Shown piece by piece: positions 5,724 through 13,290 of a DNA stretch of 64,000 nucleotides. Where the stretch lies: positions 1 to 64,000 of the forward strand of contig NZ_FRCH01000001.1 in the NCBI RefSeq assembly GCF_900142825.1. The letters run 5' to 3'. Under the pieces are notes generated by a model. It did not search any database. It was not told where the DNA came from and worked only from the letters and a program-made list of their open reading frames with translations. Positions within the stretch are counted from its first letter, which is position 1; the number at the start of each line of letters is the position of its first letter. Position numbers and translations under genes: made by a program. This stretch comes from Rhodanobacter sp. OK091. GTDB taxonomy: Bacteria > Pseudomonadota > Gammaproteobacteria > Xanthomonadales > Rhodanobacteraceae.

Positions 5724-7031
5724 CACCCGTTCCGCCAGTGCGTGCAGGAAGCGAGCTTCGAACTCTTCGTGCATCGCGGTATCGGCTTGAAGCAATGACA
5801 CCACTTTATCAACAAGTTCGCTCTTGTTGTACGAGAGTCCGTTCCTAGAAATCACATCGCCAACAATCGTGATTTCGGAGCCTGCGCCAAAGATCTTGTC
5901 GATGATAGCGGGTGGGTAGTAGTACTCGATGCCATTCTTCGGCCAAACAACGATGTTCCCTGTGGGGATGCCCATCGCCACTAACTGGCCTGGTAGGCCA
6001 GCTGAGTGAACGGAGTCCAAAACAACAAAGATTCTGTCCTTATATGGGCTCCGCTGTATGTCGGAGAAGATCCCTTTGACGACGTTTAGAATTTCCTTGA
6101 TGCGGCTGTCCGAATTCGCGGAAATTACACTGACTTGAGATTCTGGATGCCGCAGAGAGACTACGCGCTCGATGAACTTGTCGTCGCACTTTCCTTCAAC
6201 GAGGACGATCGCCGAGGGCAAGTACAAGGTCTCGAATCGATTCCCAAGAAGGAAGAAATGAATTCCGTTGAAGTCCGACTGACTTTGGATCGGTTGAATC
6301 GAAATTTCATCGCCAACCTTTTGTACCGTGTAGTTGTTCGAAATTCGAGCCCGGTCTAGGAAGATCGTGGAATGCGTGGCGAATACTAGTGTCTTGATGT
6401 GAGGGAAGTACCGAGCGCGATGCTCCCGATCGAAGAGAAAGTCAGCCAGAATTCCTTGGGCTTCTGGACTGATCCCGAGTTCGGGCTCATCGATTAGGAA
6501 GGTATCGTAGTCAGCGTCAAGAAGACTCGTTACCAAAGTCGTGATCAGTCTGAATCCCGAACTTGTGTAAGAGATGTTGTGCCCGCCACACGAGATGTAC
6601 TTCTGAGACATCGAGTTATCTTCGACGGTTTGGCGCCATTCAAGCTCCACGCCTAGAAGTGTTTTGATGATCTCAGCGAGACGGATGCGCTGACCGTCAG
6701 AGAGCTCTGCGATAGCTTGTTGCAAGTTTACCGGCGAATTGTCGATGTTCTGCTGCTGCTGTTGCCACTGCTGCACGAACTGGCTCCATCTATCGCTTCG
6801 TCTATTCTGATTCGGCGTGAAGTGGCCAAGAAGATTGAAGTTTTGATAACGTGCGGGACCCAAATATGAGGCGGACTGCCCCCACTGTTGCGTCAATGAC
6901 TTCAAGAGGAACGACTTACCGCAATTGTTTCGCCCAACAAGTACGGAGTACTCCGAGTCGCGAATGGCTTGGAGTGAGGCGGCCGAAGAGTCGGCGAAAT
7001 GCGTTCCTGGTTTTTGGTCGTATTGGTACAT
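5718..7031 (-). CDS. OLD-like AAA/ABC-type ATPase with C-terminal TOPRIM-like region
   Basis: 437 residues from ATG 7031. Walker A GRNNCGKS (about 33-40), a glutamine-rich insert (WQQQQQ, about 90), ABC-signature-like LSDGQRIRLAE (about 110-120), Walker B FLIDEPELG (about 178-186) and the H-loop ATHST (about 218-222). The C-terminal third has VLVEGKCDDKF (about 277), the first motif of a TOPRIM fold, but the expected DxD is FVVLDSV. OLD-family nucleases combine exactly these two modules and many are anti-phage (Class 1 OLD, PARIS- or Gabija-like). It lies between cassette relics and the reverse transcriptase. Defence role is inferred; nuclease activity is uncertain because of the altered second motif. 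Confidence 0.7.
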   Translation of the reverse strand: MYQYDQKPGTHFADSSAASLQAIRDSEYSVLVGRNNCGKSFLLKSLTQQWGQSASYLGPARYQNFNLLGHFTPNQNRRSDRWSQFVQQWQQQQQNIDNSPVNLQQAIAELSDGQRIRLAEIIKTLLGVELEWRQTVEDNSMSQKYISCGGHNISYTSSGFRLITTLVTSLLDADYDTFLIDEPELGISPEAQGILADFLFDREHRARYFPHIKTLVFATHSTIFLDRARISNNYTVQKVGDEISIQPIQSQSDFNGIHFFLLGNRFETLYLPSAIVLVEGKCDDKFIERVVSLRHPESQVSVISANSDSRIKEILNVVKGIFSDIQRSPYKDRIFVVLDSVHSAGLPGQLVAMGIPTGNIVVWPKNGIEYYYPPAIIDKIFGAGSEITIVGDVISRNGLSYNKSELVDKVVSLLQADTAMHEEFEARFLHALAERVG

Positions 7032-7066
7032 GGACGCTCGCGAAGGGTGGGCTAACAAAGATCGGA

Positions 7067-7104
7067 GTCAGGTTCACTTTCTCACGGCAGTAAGTGAACC
7101 TGAC
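7067..7104. repeat. Palindromic island element, copy 3
   Basis: Best-preserved copy: GTCAGGTTCACTTTCTC, ACGG, CAGTAAGTGAACCTGAC, with GATCGGA in front. It lies 12 bp beyond the reverse transcriptase stop and 36 bp upstream of the ATPase start, exactly between the two defence genes. Confidence 0.8.
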
Positions 7105-7115
7105 CCTGATTGTCC

Positions 7116-8423
7116 TCAAGATCTATCCCGGGCGCGAATGGCGCGGTCAAGAGCCGACCACCGTCGCGCGACCTGTCCGGCAATGGCAGGGCTCTTCGCG
7201 ATTTTTGCGGCCCGATGAGCATAACTAACGAAATTCTGGTGCCCGGTGAATGTGTAGGCGCGATTCAATTTACCACGTTTAATCGACACACTAGTCTTCG
7301 CAAGACCCGCGTTCCTAGCCGCTTTAGACCGGGCAATGTCGGCCACGCGCACACCCTTTCGAAGACGACTGTAGAAACGACCAACACTGCCCGAACGAAG
7401 CAGTATTTTTTTCCCATTGAAGGTCAAACCCAGATATTGAAGTGGTTTTTGGATGCTTGTTCCGGGAGGGCCGAAAGTGCATTCTTCCAGCTTCTCCTTC
7501 TGTACTTCCAACTTGATTTCCGGGACGAGAGTTTCGATAAATGCTTTAGCGGCAACAGCGCGATGCGGCGGCACGACACACAGCACGTCATCGCAATAGC
7601 GACGGTAGAACCCGCCCCAAGCGAAAACCTGATTTGCCACGCGCTCGTCGAATTCAAGCATGTAGATGTTCGAAAGGGTGGCGCTGATGGGCGTGCCTTG
7701 GGGGATGCCTTTAGCATCGGGATTGACCTTCAGATGTTTGCCCTCCACGACGAGCTTACGAAATTGTTCGGGCGAGCAAATGCGCTTTCGGCCCGAGGCC
7801 TTCGGTGCATAGCGACTGATGCCAAACAAGGCGTAGAGCACGACTTGCTCGACCTTGGCATTACGGGTCAACGAGTGGTAGATGCTGTAATGATCGGCAG
7901 GTAGAGCATTCCTCCCTAACACCTCACTCCATTTCTTTTTCAGCAACTGATGGTCCAGAGCATCGAAAAAGCCGCTGATGTCATAGGCGAGCGCTGTGCA
8001 AGGGCGATGCGCTTCAATCCAGGTAAAAGCGTCGAGCGCAAAATGGACGTTGCAGCGGCCATCGCTAGTCCGAAATGCGGTCACGGCTTCTCCAAGCCCG
8101 CGAGCAGTGAGCAGCGCCTCGTAGCGTTTGGTGAGCTGCTGGGAGTAATAGGCATAGAGCGCCGCATCTCGGTGGGACGCGTAGCAGATGGGTCGCGTCT
8201 TTTTCTTGACTTGGAACCCGCTGGCATCCCGCCAAACCTTTTTCGTGGTCACGCTGGCCATAATCAAGGGCAGAAACTGCCACTTGGCCACGGTTGCCGG
8301 GGTCGAGACGAGTTTCAGCAGAGCTTCCCGGGGGATCCGCTCATCGAGGTGTAAATAGGACCTTGGGCGAAGTGGGTCGGCAGCCATGGGAGTTAACTGA
8401 GGGAGAGGGTCGCGGCAACCCAT
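7116..8423 (-). CDS. Antiviral reverse transcriptase, DRT2 (UG2)-like
   Basis: 435 residues. Start ATG 8423 is chosen because GAGGGAG sits 5 bp upstream; an in-frame TTG at 8495 would overlap the RNA. RT motifs: YLHLDERIP (about 23), KTRPICYASHRDAALYAYYS (about 76-95), YDISGFFDALDH with catalytic Asp (about 147-158), GIPQGTPISATLSNIYM (about 239-255) and YCDD (276-279), all catalytic residues present. There is no maturase or endonuclease domain, so it is not a group II intron or retron RT. The YLHxD opening and the ASHxD block fit the Unknown Group/DRT2 lineage as I know it. DRT2 RTs copy an upstream pseudoknotted RNA into tandem repeats that encode a toxic protein during phage infection. Exact DRT class needs a profile search. 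Confidence 0.75.
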   Translation of the reverse strand: MGCRDPLPQLTPMAADPLRPRSYLHLDERIPREALLKLVSTPATVAKWQFLPLIMASVTTKKVWRDASGFQVKKKTRPICYASHRDAALYAYYSQQLTKRYEALLTARGLGEAVTAFRTSDGRCNVHFALDAFTWIEAHRPCTALAYDISGFFDALDHQLLKKKWSEVLGRNALPADHYSIYHSLTRNAKVEQVVLYALFGISRYAPKASGRKRICSPEQFRKLVVEGKHLKVNPDAKGIPQGTPISATLSNIYMLEFDERVANQVFAWGGFYRRYCDDVLCVVPPHRAVAAKAFIETLVPEIKLEVQKEKLEECTFGPPGTSIQKPLQYLGLTFNGKKILLRSGSVGRFYSRLRKGVRVADIARSKAARNAGLAKTSVSIKRGKLNRAYTFTGHQNFVSYAHRAAKIAKSPAIAGQVARRWSALDRAIRARDRS

Positions 8424-8656
8424 ACTAGCTCCCTCAGCTTCCGGAATCCCGAAGGTATCCTCGAAAGTGGCACGCCACCAACACCGCGGTCGCAATCATA
8501 CTGATGATAAAGTCATCACTGAGGAAACTACTCGTGGACATCGCTGCCCATCTGATAGCTAGTCAGCTATTCGCCTTGATGTGGGCGGGCGGCGGGGTGA
8601 CCCCGTCGACCGTTGACATCGCAACAGACTCCCGCGTCACTGTTGCCGACGCGGTA
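8424..8656 (-). ncRNA. Candidate DRT2-type noncoding RNA upstream of the reverse transcriptase
   Basis: The 430-bp space between the RT and the divergent gene holds a strongly structured minus-strand segment. At its 5' end is a perfect H-type pseudoknot: CCGCGTC (8654-8648) pairs with GACGCGG (8638-8632), and GCAACAG in that loop (8646-8640) pairs with CTGTTGC (8627-8621). Further hairpins: CGGGG-TCA-CCCCG (8605-8593), ATAGCT-GACT-AGCTAT (8570-8555), TGATGA-CTTTA-TCATCA (8518-8502). A minus reading frame is open for 126 nt between stops at 8565 and 8436. DRT2 systems are known to have a pseudoknotted RNA just upstream of the RT. Ends are estimates. Confidence 0.55.
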
Positions 8657-8661
8657 AGCAA

Positions 8662-8690
8662 AAGTTAGGGGCTCACGGCGGCCACGTCAA
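8662..8690 (-). promoter_or_regulatory. Candidate promoter of the noncoding RNA
   Basis: -35 TTGACG (8690-8685), 17-bp spacer, -10-like TAACTT (8667-8662, 3 of 6 consensus). The start would fall at about 8655, right at the first strand of the pseudoknot. The weak -10 keeps confidence low. Confidence 0.35.
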
Positions 8691-8851
8691 CAACCTTCCT
8701 ACCCATGTGTCCCTATATCCATCCTTTTAACTTCCTCCGCCCCGGTTCCGACGTGGGTTTCGGCGTGTGAGACCTGCTCGCCTCAGGACGAGCCTTGTCA
8801 GTTCACTCCCAGTCCCCATGTGGACAGAGACCCCCATCGAACAGGGCAACG

Positions 8852-9772
8852 ATGACCACCATCTATCGCGTCGGCACTTGGCAGGAACTCTTTGCCCTCC
8901 CCAACTTTGAGAAGGATCCAGTGCATAAGGATCTGATCAGCAAGGGGGACCTCGTCAGTGAGTACGAGATGACGCCCAGCGACGGGCTCAGGCCATGCGG
9001 CATTCTCAAGTGCGAGACCGATCATCGTCACGGCTACATCGTTCGGCTCCCAGATCAGCGGTTGAGTCATGTGGGTCGAAATTGCGGGAAAACACATTTC
9101 GGCGAATCCTGGTCCCGCGTCCGCAAGGCCCTTACCGCTGCACAGAAACTGGCCGCCAAGACCAAGGCTATCGACGAACTCAAGGCCGCGATCCACACCG
9201 AATTGAATCGCTGGCCTGTGTTTGATGCACCGGCATTCCTGGCTGCACGATTGGCCCTGACCCACTTCGATCGCCTGCCAGAGAAACTTCGGTCCAGCCT
9301 GGAAAGCCGGGCTCAGAGCGGTGACGTCGCTGTTCATGGATGGCGCACACCAACGGACGAGGACAAGCGCCTAGCCAAACTGCATGACCAGAGGCTCCCC
9401 ACCTCCATCCGGTTTGATCGCGGCCCCCTTCAGGGGTTGCGCGGAATCAACCGCAAGACGCGGATCGACTACCTGATCGATCGGCACGGCCCATCGCTGA
9501 TCCAAGAAGCCCAGTCGCTGGTCGACGCACCGGACATTCGATCGGACGACTTGAACACGATGCTGCGTCGCCTCACTGCGTTTCCTGATGGCCTCGACAC
9601 CGGCATCAAGCACCTACTCACCTTCCTGACCGATGCCAACCTCAAGGTGGTTACGTACCTGCTGGCCGCCCAAGATCTCGGCATCGTCGGTCTTCGGTAC
9701 GATGTTGGTGATCAGAACGGCTTCGTTCTCTCGTACAAAACTTCCTCCATGTCTCCGCGCGCCACTCGATGA
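8852..9772 (+). CDS. Hypothetical protein with a Cys/His-rich N-terminal motif
   Basis: 306 residues from ATG 8852 (AGGG upstream). An N-terminal block contains RPCGILKCETDHRHGYIV and, about 20 residues on, SHVGRNCGKTHFGESW; the three cysteines and nearby histidines could bind zinc. The rest is helical with many charged residues and no membrane segment. I do not recognise the family. Its stop overlaps the start of the next gene (ATGATG), so the two are translationally coupled and probably function together. It is transcribed away from the DRT2-like unit. Confidence 0.65.
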   Translation: MTTIYRVGTWQELFALPNFEKDPVHKDLISKGDLVSEYEMTPSDGLRPCGILKCETDHRHGYIVRLPDQRLSHVGRNCGKTHFGESWSRVRKALTAAQKLAAKTKAIDELKAAIHTELNRWPVFDAPAFLAARLALTHFDRLPEKLRSSLESRAQSGDVAVHGWRTPTDEDKRLAKLHDQRLPTSIRFDRGPLQGLRGINRKTRIDYLIDRHGPSLIQEAQSLVDAPDIRSDDLNTMLRRLTAFPDGLDTGIKHLLTFLTDANLKVVTYLLAAQDLGIVGLRYDVGDQNGFVLSYKTSSMSPRATR

Positions 9773-10503
9773 TGCAAACACTGACTTCCCTCATCCCTGA
9801 CGTCGACGTGTTGGTTAGCCTCTCTCAGGAGGAGCTCGCAGGGGTCGTCCTGCAGTTGGCCAAAGAGCACCGACAGAACAACAAAATTCACATTCAGGCG
9901 ATCGCCTCACACATCAACGGCACGGTCGGAATGAACAACGGCTACCCGCAGAAGCGCCTCCAGGAGGCCGAGATCGCACTATCTGAAGCCTGGAACTGGC
10001 TCACCGTCCAAGGTCTTCTGATCCCCGAACTGGGAATTAATGGTAGCAACGGCTGGATGCTGCTCGGTCGACGTGCGGAGGCGCTGCTCGTCAACAACGG
10101 ATTTAAGAGCTACGCGCAAAGCGTGAACTTCCCAAAATCACTTCTGCACCCAGCAATTGCCGATGAGGTTTGGATTGACCTTGCGCGAGGCGATCTTGAA
10201 ACGGCTGTATTCAAGTCATTTCGAGCGGTCGAAATCGCGGTGCGCGCAGCGGGCAAATTTGAGGATACGGATGTGGGCACGCAGCTCATGCGCAAAGCCT
10301 TTGACAAAACAACAGGACCACTGACTGATCTCCAGCAGCCTGAGGGAGAGCGTGAGGCGTTGGCGCACCTTTTCGCGGGCGCCATCGCCTCGTACAAGAA
10401 TCCCCATTCACATCGTACCGTGACGATAAGTGACACGGGAGAGGCCCAAGAGATGGTGATCCTTGCAAGTCATCTGCTGCGCATCGTCGATAGCAGGCAG
10501 TGA
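9769..10503 (+). CDS. TIGR02391 (Ymh)-like protein with HEPN-like motif
   Basis: 244 residues. The C-terminal half carries VFKSFRAVEIAVRAAGKF and then ASYKNPHSHRTV, the hallmark of TIGR02391/Ymh-like proteins. The KNPHSH string matches the R-N-P-x-S-H form of the HEPN RNase RxxxxH motif with Lys in place of Arg. The N-terminal half looks like a winged-helix or helical sensor region (KIHIQAIASHINGTVG, then EAWNWLTVQGLLIPE). HEPN proteins of this type are often toxic RNases in defence systems. Overlap with the upstream gene suggests a two-component unit. Whether the Lys variant is active is unknown. Confidence 0.7.
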   Translation: MMQTLTSLIPDVDVLVSLSQEELAGVVLQLAKEHRQNNKIHIQAIASHINGTVGMNNGYPQKRLQEAEIALSEAWNWLTVQGLLIPELGINGSNGWMLLGRRAEALLVNNGFKSYAQSVNFPKSLLHPAIADEVWIDLARGDLETAVFKSFRAVEIAVRAAGKFEDTDVGTQLMRKAFDKTTGPLTDLQQPEGEREALAHLFAGAIASYKNPHSHRTVTISDTGEAQEMVILASHLLRIVDSRQ

Positions 10504-10625
10504 TCGCTAACTTCACCGCGAGGTAATTGGCGAAAAACCGCGTTGCGAAACGGGTCAGTGTGAGCTGGCCCTTGTTTGATGGATAAGCTTTATTACAACT
10601 GGTTCGTGGGCTCAAGGGTGTGCGG

Positions 10626-11933
10626 CTAATTATTTAAGTCTGCGCGCGCCGCCTTCAGAATGTCCTTCAACAATTCAGCAAATTTATCTGGCGACATTTT
10701 TTTAAGCACACGCGCTAATGCGTCATGAATCGGACTTACCGGCTCATCGTTTGCTATGACTCTGACCGGATTGGCGCCGAAGTTCTCAATAGCGGTACGT
10801 CGAAGCAAATCAAGCATCTCTTTATCTTCTCCCATCTCCGAACGGTACCCAACGAAGGAAAGCGCAGAGGCTTCCTTAAAGGCATAGTCTTCTGTGAGAC
10901 GGGAAAGTTGCCCGTGTTTCCTTGCCGCGAACCAAGTCAGCCAAATACCTGGACTGAGAATTAGTACGTGTGTCACATAAGTGAACACACGCTCAAGAGG
11001 TGGCGCTGCGGAAGCAGTGGATGTGTCTTTGATCGGGGACGCCAGAGCAATCGTCTTAAATCCAAATAATGCCAGAACATCTCCCAGCGATATCAGGGCT
11101 CCTAGGAACAAAAGAATCAATCCAGCGACAAATATTTTTGTCCAAATCGATTGATCTCGCTCCAAGCTTTCCCGCCGATCCTTGAATGATTTGGCGAGGC
11201 CAATCTTGCTGGCACCCTGAAGCGTTTCTTCAACAAAATTTCGCTTCCGTACAAACTCGTCAATCAGCTCTTTCTGAGTGCTGACGTCTCCGTTCAGGTC
11301 AGTGACCAAGTCATCAACCACAATCTTCGCTTGAGTTGCGGCTGAAGCGCTAGCAGTCGCGTTGGTCTGAGCATTACCAGCTTCGCGCTCGTGCCCCTGA
11401 ATTCTTGCTACCGATTCCTTGACCGCGCTTTCAAAGTTTGAAACAGCCCCTTGTGAGGATGTCGCAGCTTGTTGCGCGCTTACCGCTAACTGGGCGGCAT
11501 TTTGGATGAGCTGAACATTGGCTCTAACCTCCTTGATGGTCGGCGCTGTAACGATGCTTGAACCCTGTGTTGGATCCGGCGCAACCCACGCTATCAGTTT
11601 GCGAATTTCCCAAAGGGCGATCAGCATCAACTGAGGCCGATTATTCCCGAGGAACCAGTCGGGACCGTTTCCAATGCCTTGCTGCACGTAACTCTGGATA
11701 GTATTGATCTGCTGAGTGATGTTTGGCCAAGTCAACGACTTCATAGCGGGATCAACTTTATTAATTTCCGCGTATTGGAGGCCAGATATACAAAGCGTGA
11801 ACCAGTCCAAAATGCTTGATACCGGTATTTCATTGCCCCCCGAGTCTTTAATCACATTGGGTAACTTCGAGGCGAATTCCTCCCATTGGATTTTTAATCC
11901 AAGCAGCTCGTTGGCTTGCGGCATTTCACTCAT
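10626..11933 (-). CDS. Coiled-coil protein with two transmembrane helices
   Basis: 435 residues. The N-terminal 110 residues are soluble. Residues about 125-250 form a long alanine/glutamine/serine-rich coiled coil. Two membrane helices follow (about 268-290, IFVAGLILLFLGALISLGDV; about 320-345, VTHVLILSPGIWLTWFA). A cytoplasmic tail then has RLTEDYAFKEASALSFVGYR, a motif seen in several uncharacterised two-TM coiled-coil proteins (DUF6161-like, tentative). Its position beside defence genes suggests a membrane-acting effector or sensor, but no effector domain is visible. Upstream is an AT-rich promoter region. Confidence 0.6.
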   Translation of the reverse strand: MSEMPQANELLGLKIQWEEFASKLPNVIKDSGGNEIPVSSILDWFTLCISGLQYAEINKVDPAMKSLTWPNITQQINTIQSYVQQGIGNGPDWFLGNNRPQLMLIALWEIRKLIAWVAPDPTQGSSIVTAPTIKEVRANVQLIQNAAQLAVSAQQAATSSQGAVSNFESAVKESVARIQGHEREAGNAQTNATASASAATQAKIVVDDLVTDLNGDVSTQKELIDEFVRKRNFVEETLQGASKIGLAKSFKDRRESLERDQSIWTKIFVAGLILLFLGALISLGDVLALFGFKTIALASPIKDTSTASAAPPLERVFTYVTHVLILSPGIWLTWFAARKHGQLSRLTEDYAFKEASALSFVGYRSEMGEDKEMLDLLRRTAIENFGANPVRVIANDEPVSPIHDALARVLKKMSPDKFAELLKDILKAARADLNN

Positions 11934-12219
11934 AGATCCCCCGTTAGTATGACATGACTGGTGTGGGCTAATTTAACGTAAACTCTCGGCGAAAACGCTG
12001 GTTATCGCGCACTTGCAAACAGAGTTAAAAAAATGGTGTGAGATTTTTCTGTCATCTGAAAGAAAAAGTGGTATTCGAAAACTCGGGTAGCGAAAACTCG
12101 AGTCATTGTGCGCTTTTGAAGACTGTATAAACTGAGGAACACAGTTGGGAGGCCGTTTGTCGTCTGCACCCCTCTCACTCACCCCTCCAAACGATCAAAC
12201 CGCAGATCCGAAGATCGGG
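11934..12219. other. AT-rich gene-free stretch
   Basis: Contains the presumed promoter of the coiled-coil gene and a short direct repeat, CGAAAACTCG, about 12 bp apart near 12075-12102. Base composition is clearly lower in GC than the core genes. No gene is visible on either strand. Confidence 0.5.
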
Positions 12220-12257
12220 GTCAGATTAACTTTCCCATTGCAGGTAAGTGAACCTGC
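12220..12257. repeat. Palindromic island element, copy 4 (diverged)
   Basis: GTCAGATTAACTTTCCCATT then GCAGGTAAGTGAACCTGC, preceded by GATCGGG. More mismatches than copies 2 and 3. It lies 33 bp past the ChaN-like stop and marks the right edge of the island. Confidence 0.65.
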
Positions 12258-12289
12258 CCCAATAGTTTTCGCCACTGCGGCCAAAACCT

Positions 12290-13213
12290 TTACGGCGTCG
12301 CCTTCCCGGCCGGAAGCGCAGCTGTTATCGTCGATAACCAGAGCCTCACCACGGCCGGCCCCTTCGGTTCTGCAGAATCACTGACGAACTGCGGCAGGTT
12401 GCCTTTGGGCACATTCGTGCTGGTGTACGTATGGACAGCACAGCCATCCTGCTGGCAATTCCAGGTGGCGTTGGTCCGGGCGAACGGAAGCACGACGTAG
12501 GGGCGTTCGCTTGCCAGACGATCAACCACCGAGGGACCGAGCTTCAAAGATGGCGGGTTGTCGCTGCCATAGCGGGCATGGAAGTTGCCCATCAACGCAA
12601 TGACGAGCTGTCGCGAATCACTCTTGTCGACGGCGCGCTGAATTGCTTGAGCCATGCTGCTTTCCTTGAACTTCTGCGGGCCGCCCGCGCTCGCTATCGC
12701 GGCTTGATCGCCGTAGTCCGGCTCCATCGCGAAGACTTCCAGCTTGGCGCCCTCGGCGCGCAAGGCACGCGCCGTATCGATCAAGCGCAACATGGCCGTG
12801 CTGGAGCGGCCATCCTGCATTGACCAGAATGGGCTCTTCAGAAACATCGCCTGATCGGCGGCGCTGCCGGCAGATTGCAGGTAAGCGTCCAGGGGGGCCT
12901 GTTCGGAGCCTTGCATTTCCAGGCCGAGTCGCACCGTGCGCGTCGGCAGTGCCTCCCTCACGAGGGAGGCCACTAAATCAGGAGCTTCGTTACTGCCGTG
13001 GACTTCCCCGACGATCAGTAGGCGCCGGTCGGTGACAGCGCAGACGACGGCCTTGGCGGCTTGAGATAGCGACGTGACTTTTGCCGCACTTGCCGGTGCA
13101 CAGTGTCTCGAGTCGATATCGGCCGGTGGGCGCTTTGCTGCGTGGCTGCTTGGCGCCGTCAGCACCATCAGTGTCAACGTTGCCAGCCATTTGCGCGAAT
13201 TGAATCCGGTCAT
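12290..13213 (-). CDS. ChaN/TIKI-superfamily secreted protein
   Basis: 307 residues with a signal peptide (WLATLTLMVLTAPSSHA, cut near 25). The motif LLIVGEVHGSNEAPDLVASL (about 65-84) is the GExHG signature of the ChaN / erythromycin-esterase-like fold. Later conserved pieces are RLGLEMQG, VFAMEPDYGDQ and ALMGNFHARYG. E. coli-type ChaN proteins bind haem at the outer membrane, and other members are metal-dependent hydrolases; no lipobox cysteine is present here, so it is probably soluble periplasmic. It is transcribed in the same direction as fabV but with a 77-bp gap. Confidence 0.65.
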   Translation of the reverse strand: MTGFNSRKWLATLTLMVLTAPSSHAAKRPPADIDSRHCAPASAAKVTSLSQAAKAVVCAVTDRRLLIVGEVHGSNEAPDLVASLVREALPTRTVRLGLEMQGSEQAPLDAYLQSAGSAADQAMFLKSPFWSMQDGRSSTAMLRLIDTARALRAEGAKLEVFAMEPDYGDQAAIASAGGPQKFKESSMAQAIQRAVDKSDSRQLVIALMGNFHARYGSDNPPSLKLGPSVVDRLASERPYVVLPFARTNATWNCQQDGCAVHTYTSTNVPKGNLPQFVSDSAEPKGPAVVRLWLSTITAALPAGKATP

Positions 13214-13290
13214 CCGTCATCCCCCTGGTCCGTGGGCGCATTCGATCCGCGCTCCGGTCGATTCAATCGAAGGAGCGCAGATCTTTCAAG

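Noticed and set aside
8504-8668. 54-codon plus frame MIKSSLRKLLVDIAAHLIAS...
   Set aside because: Looks protein-like but has no ribosome site and is antisense to the structured RNA; kept only as a hypothesis in the findings.
1-12300. Prophage or ICE
   Set aside because: No integrase, capsid, tail, relaxase or att repeats; a mosaic of small conflict genes instead.
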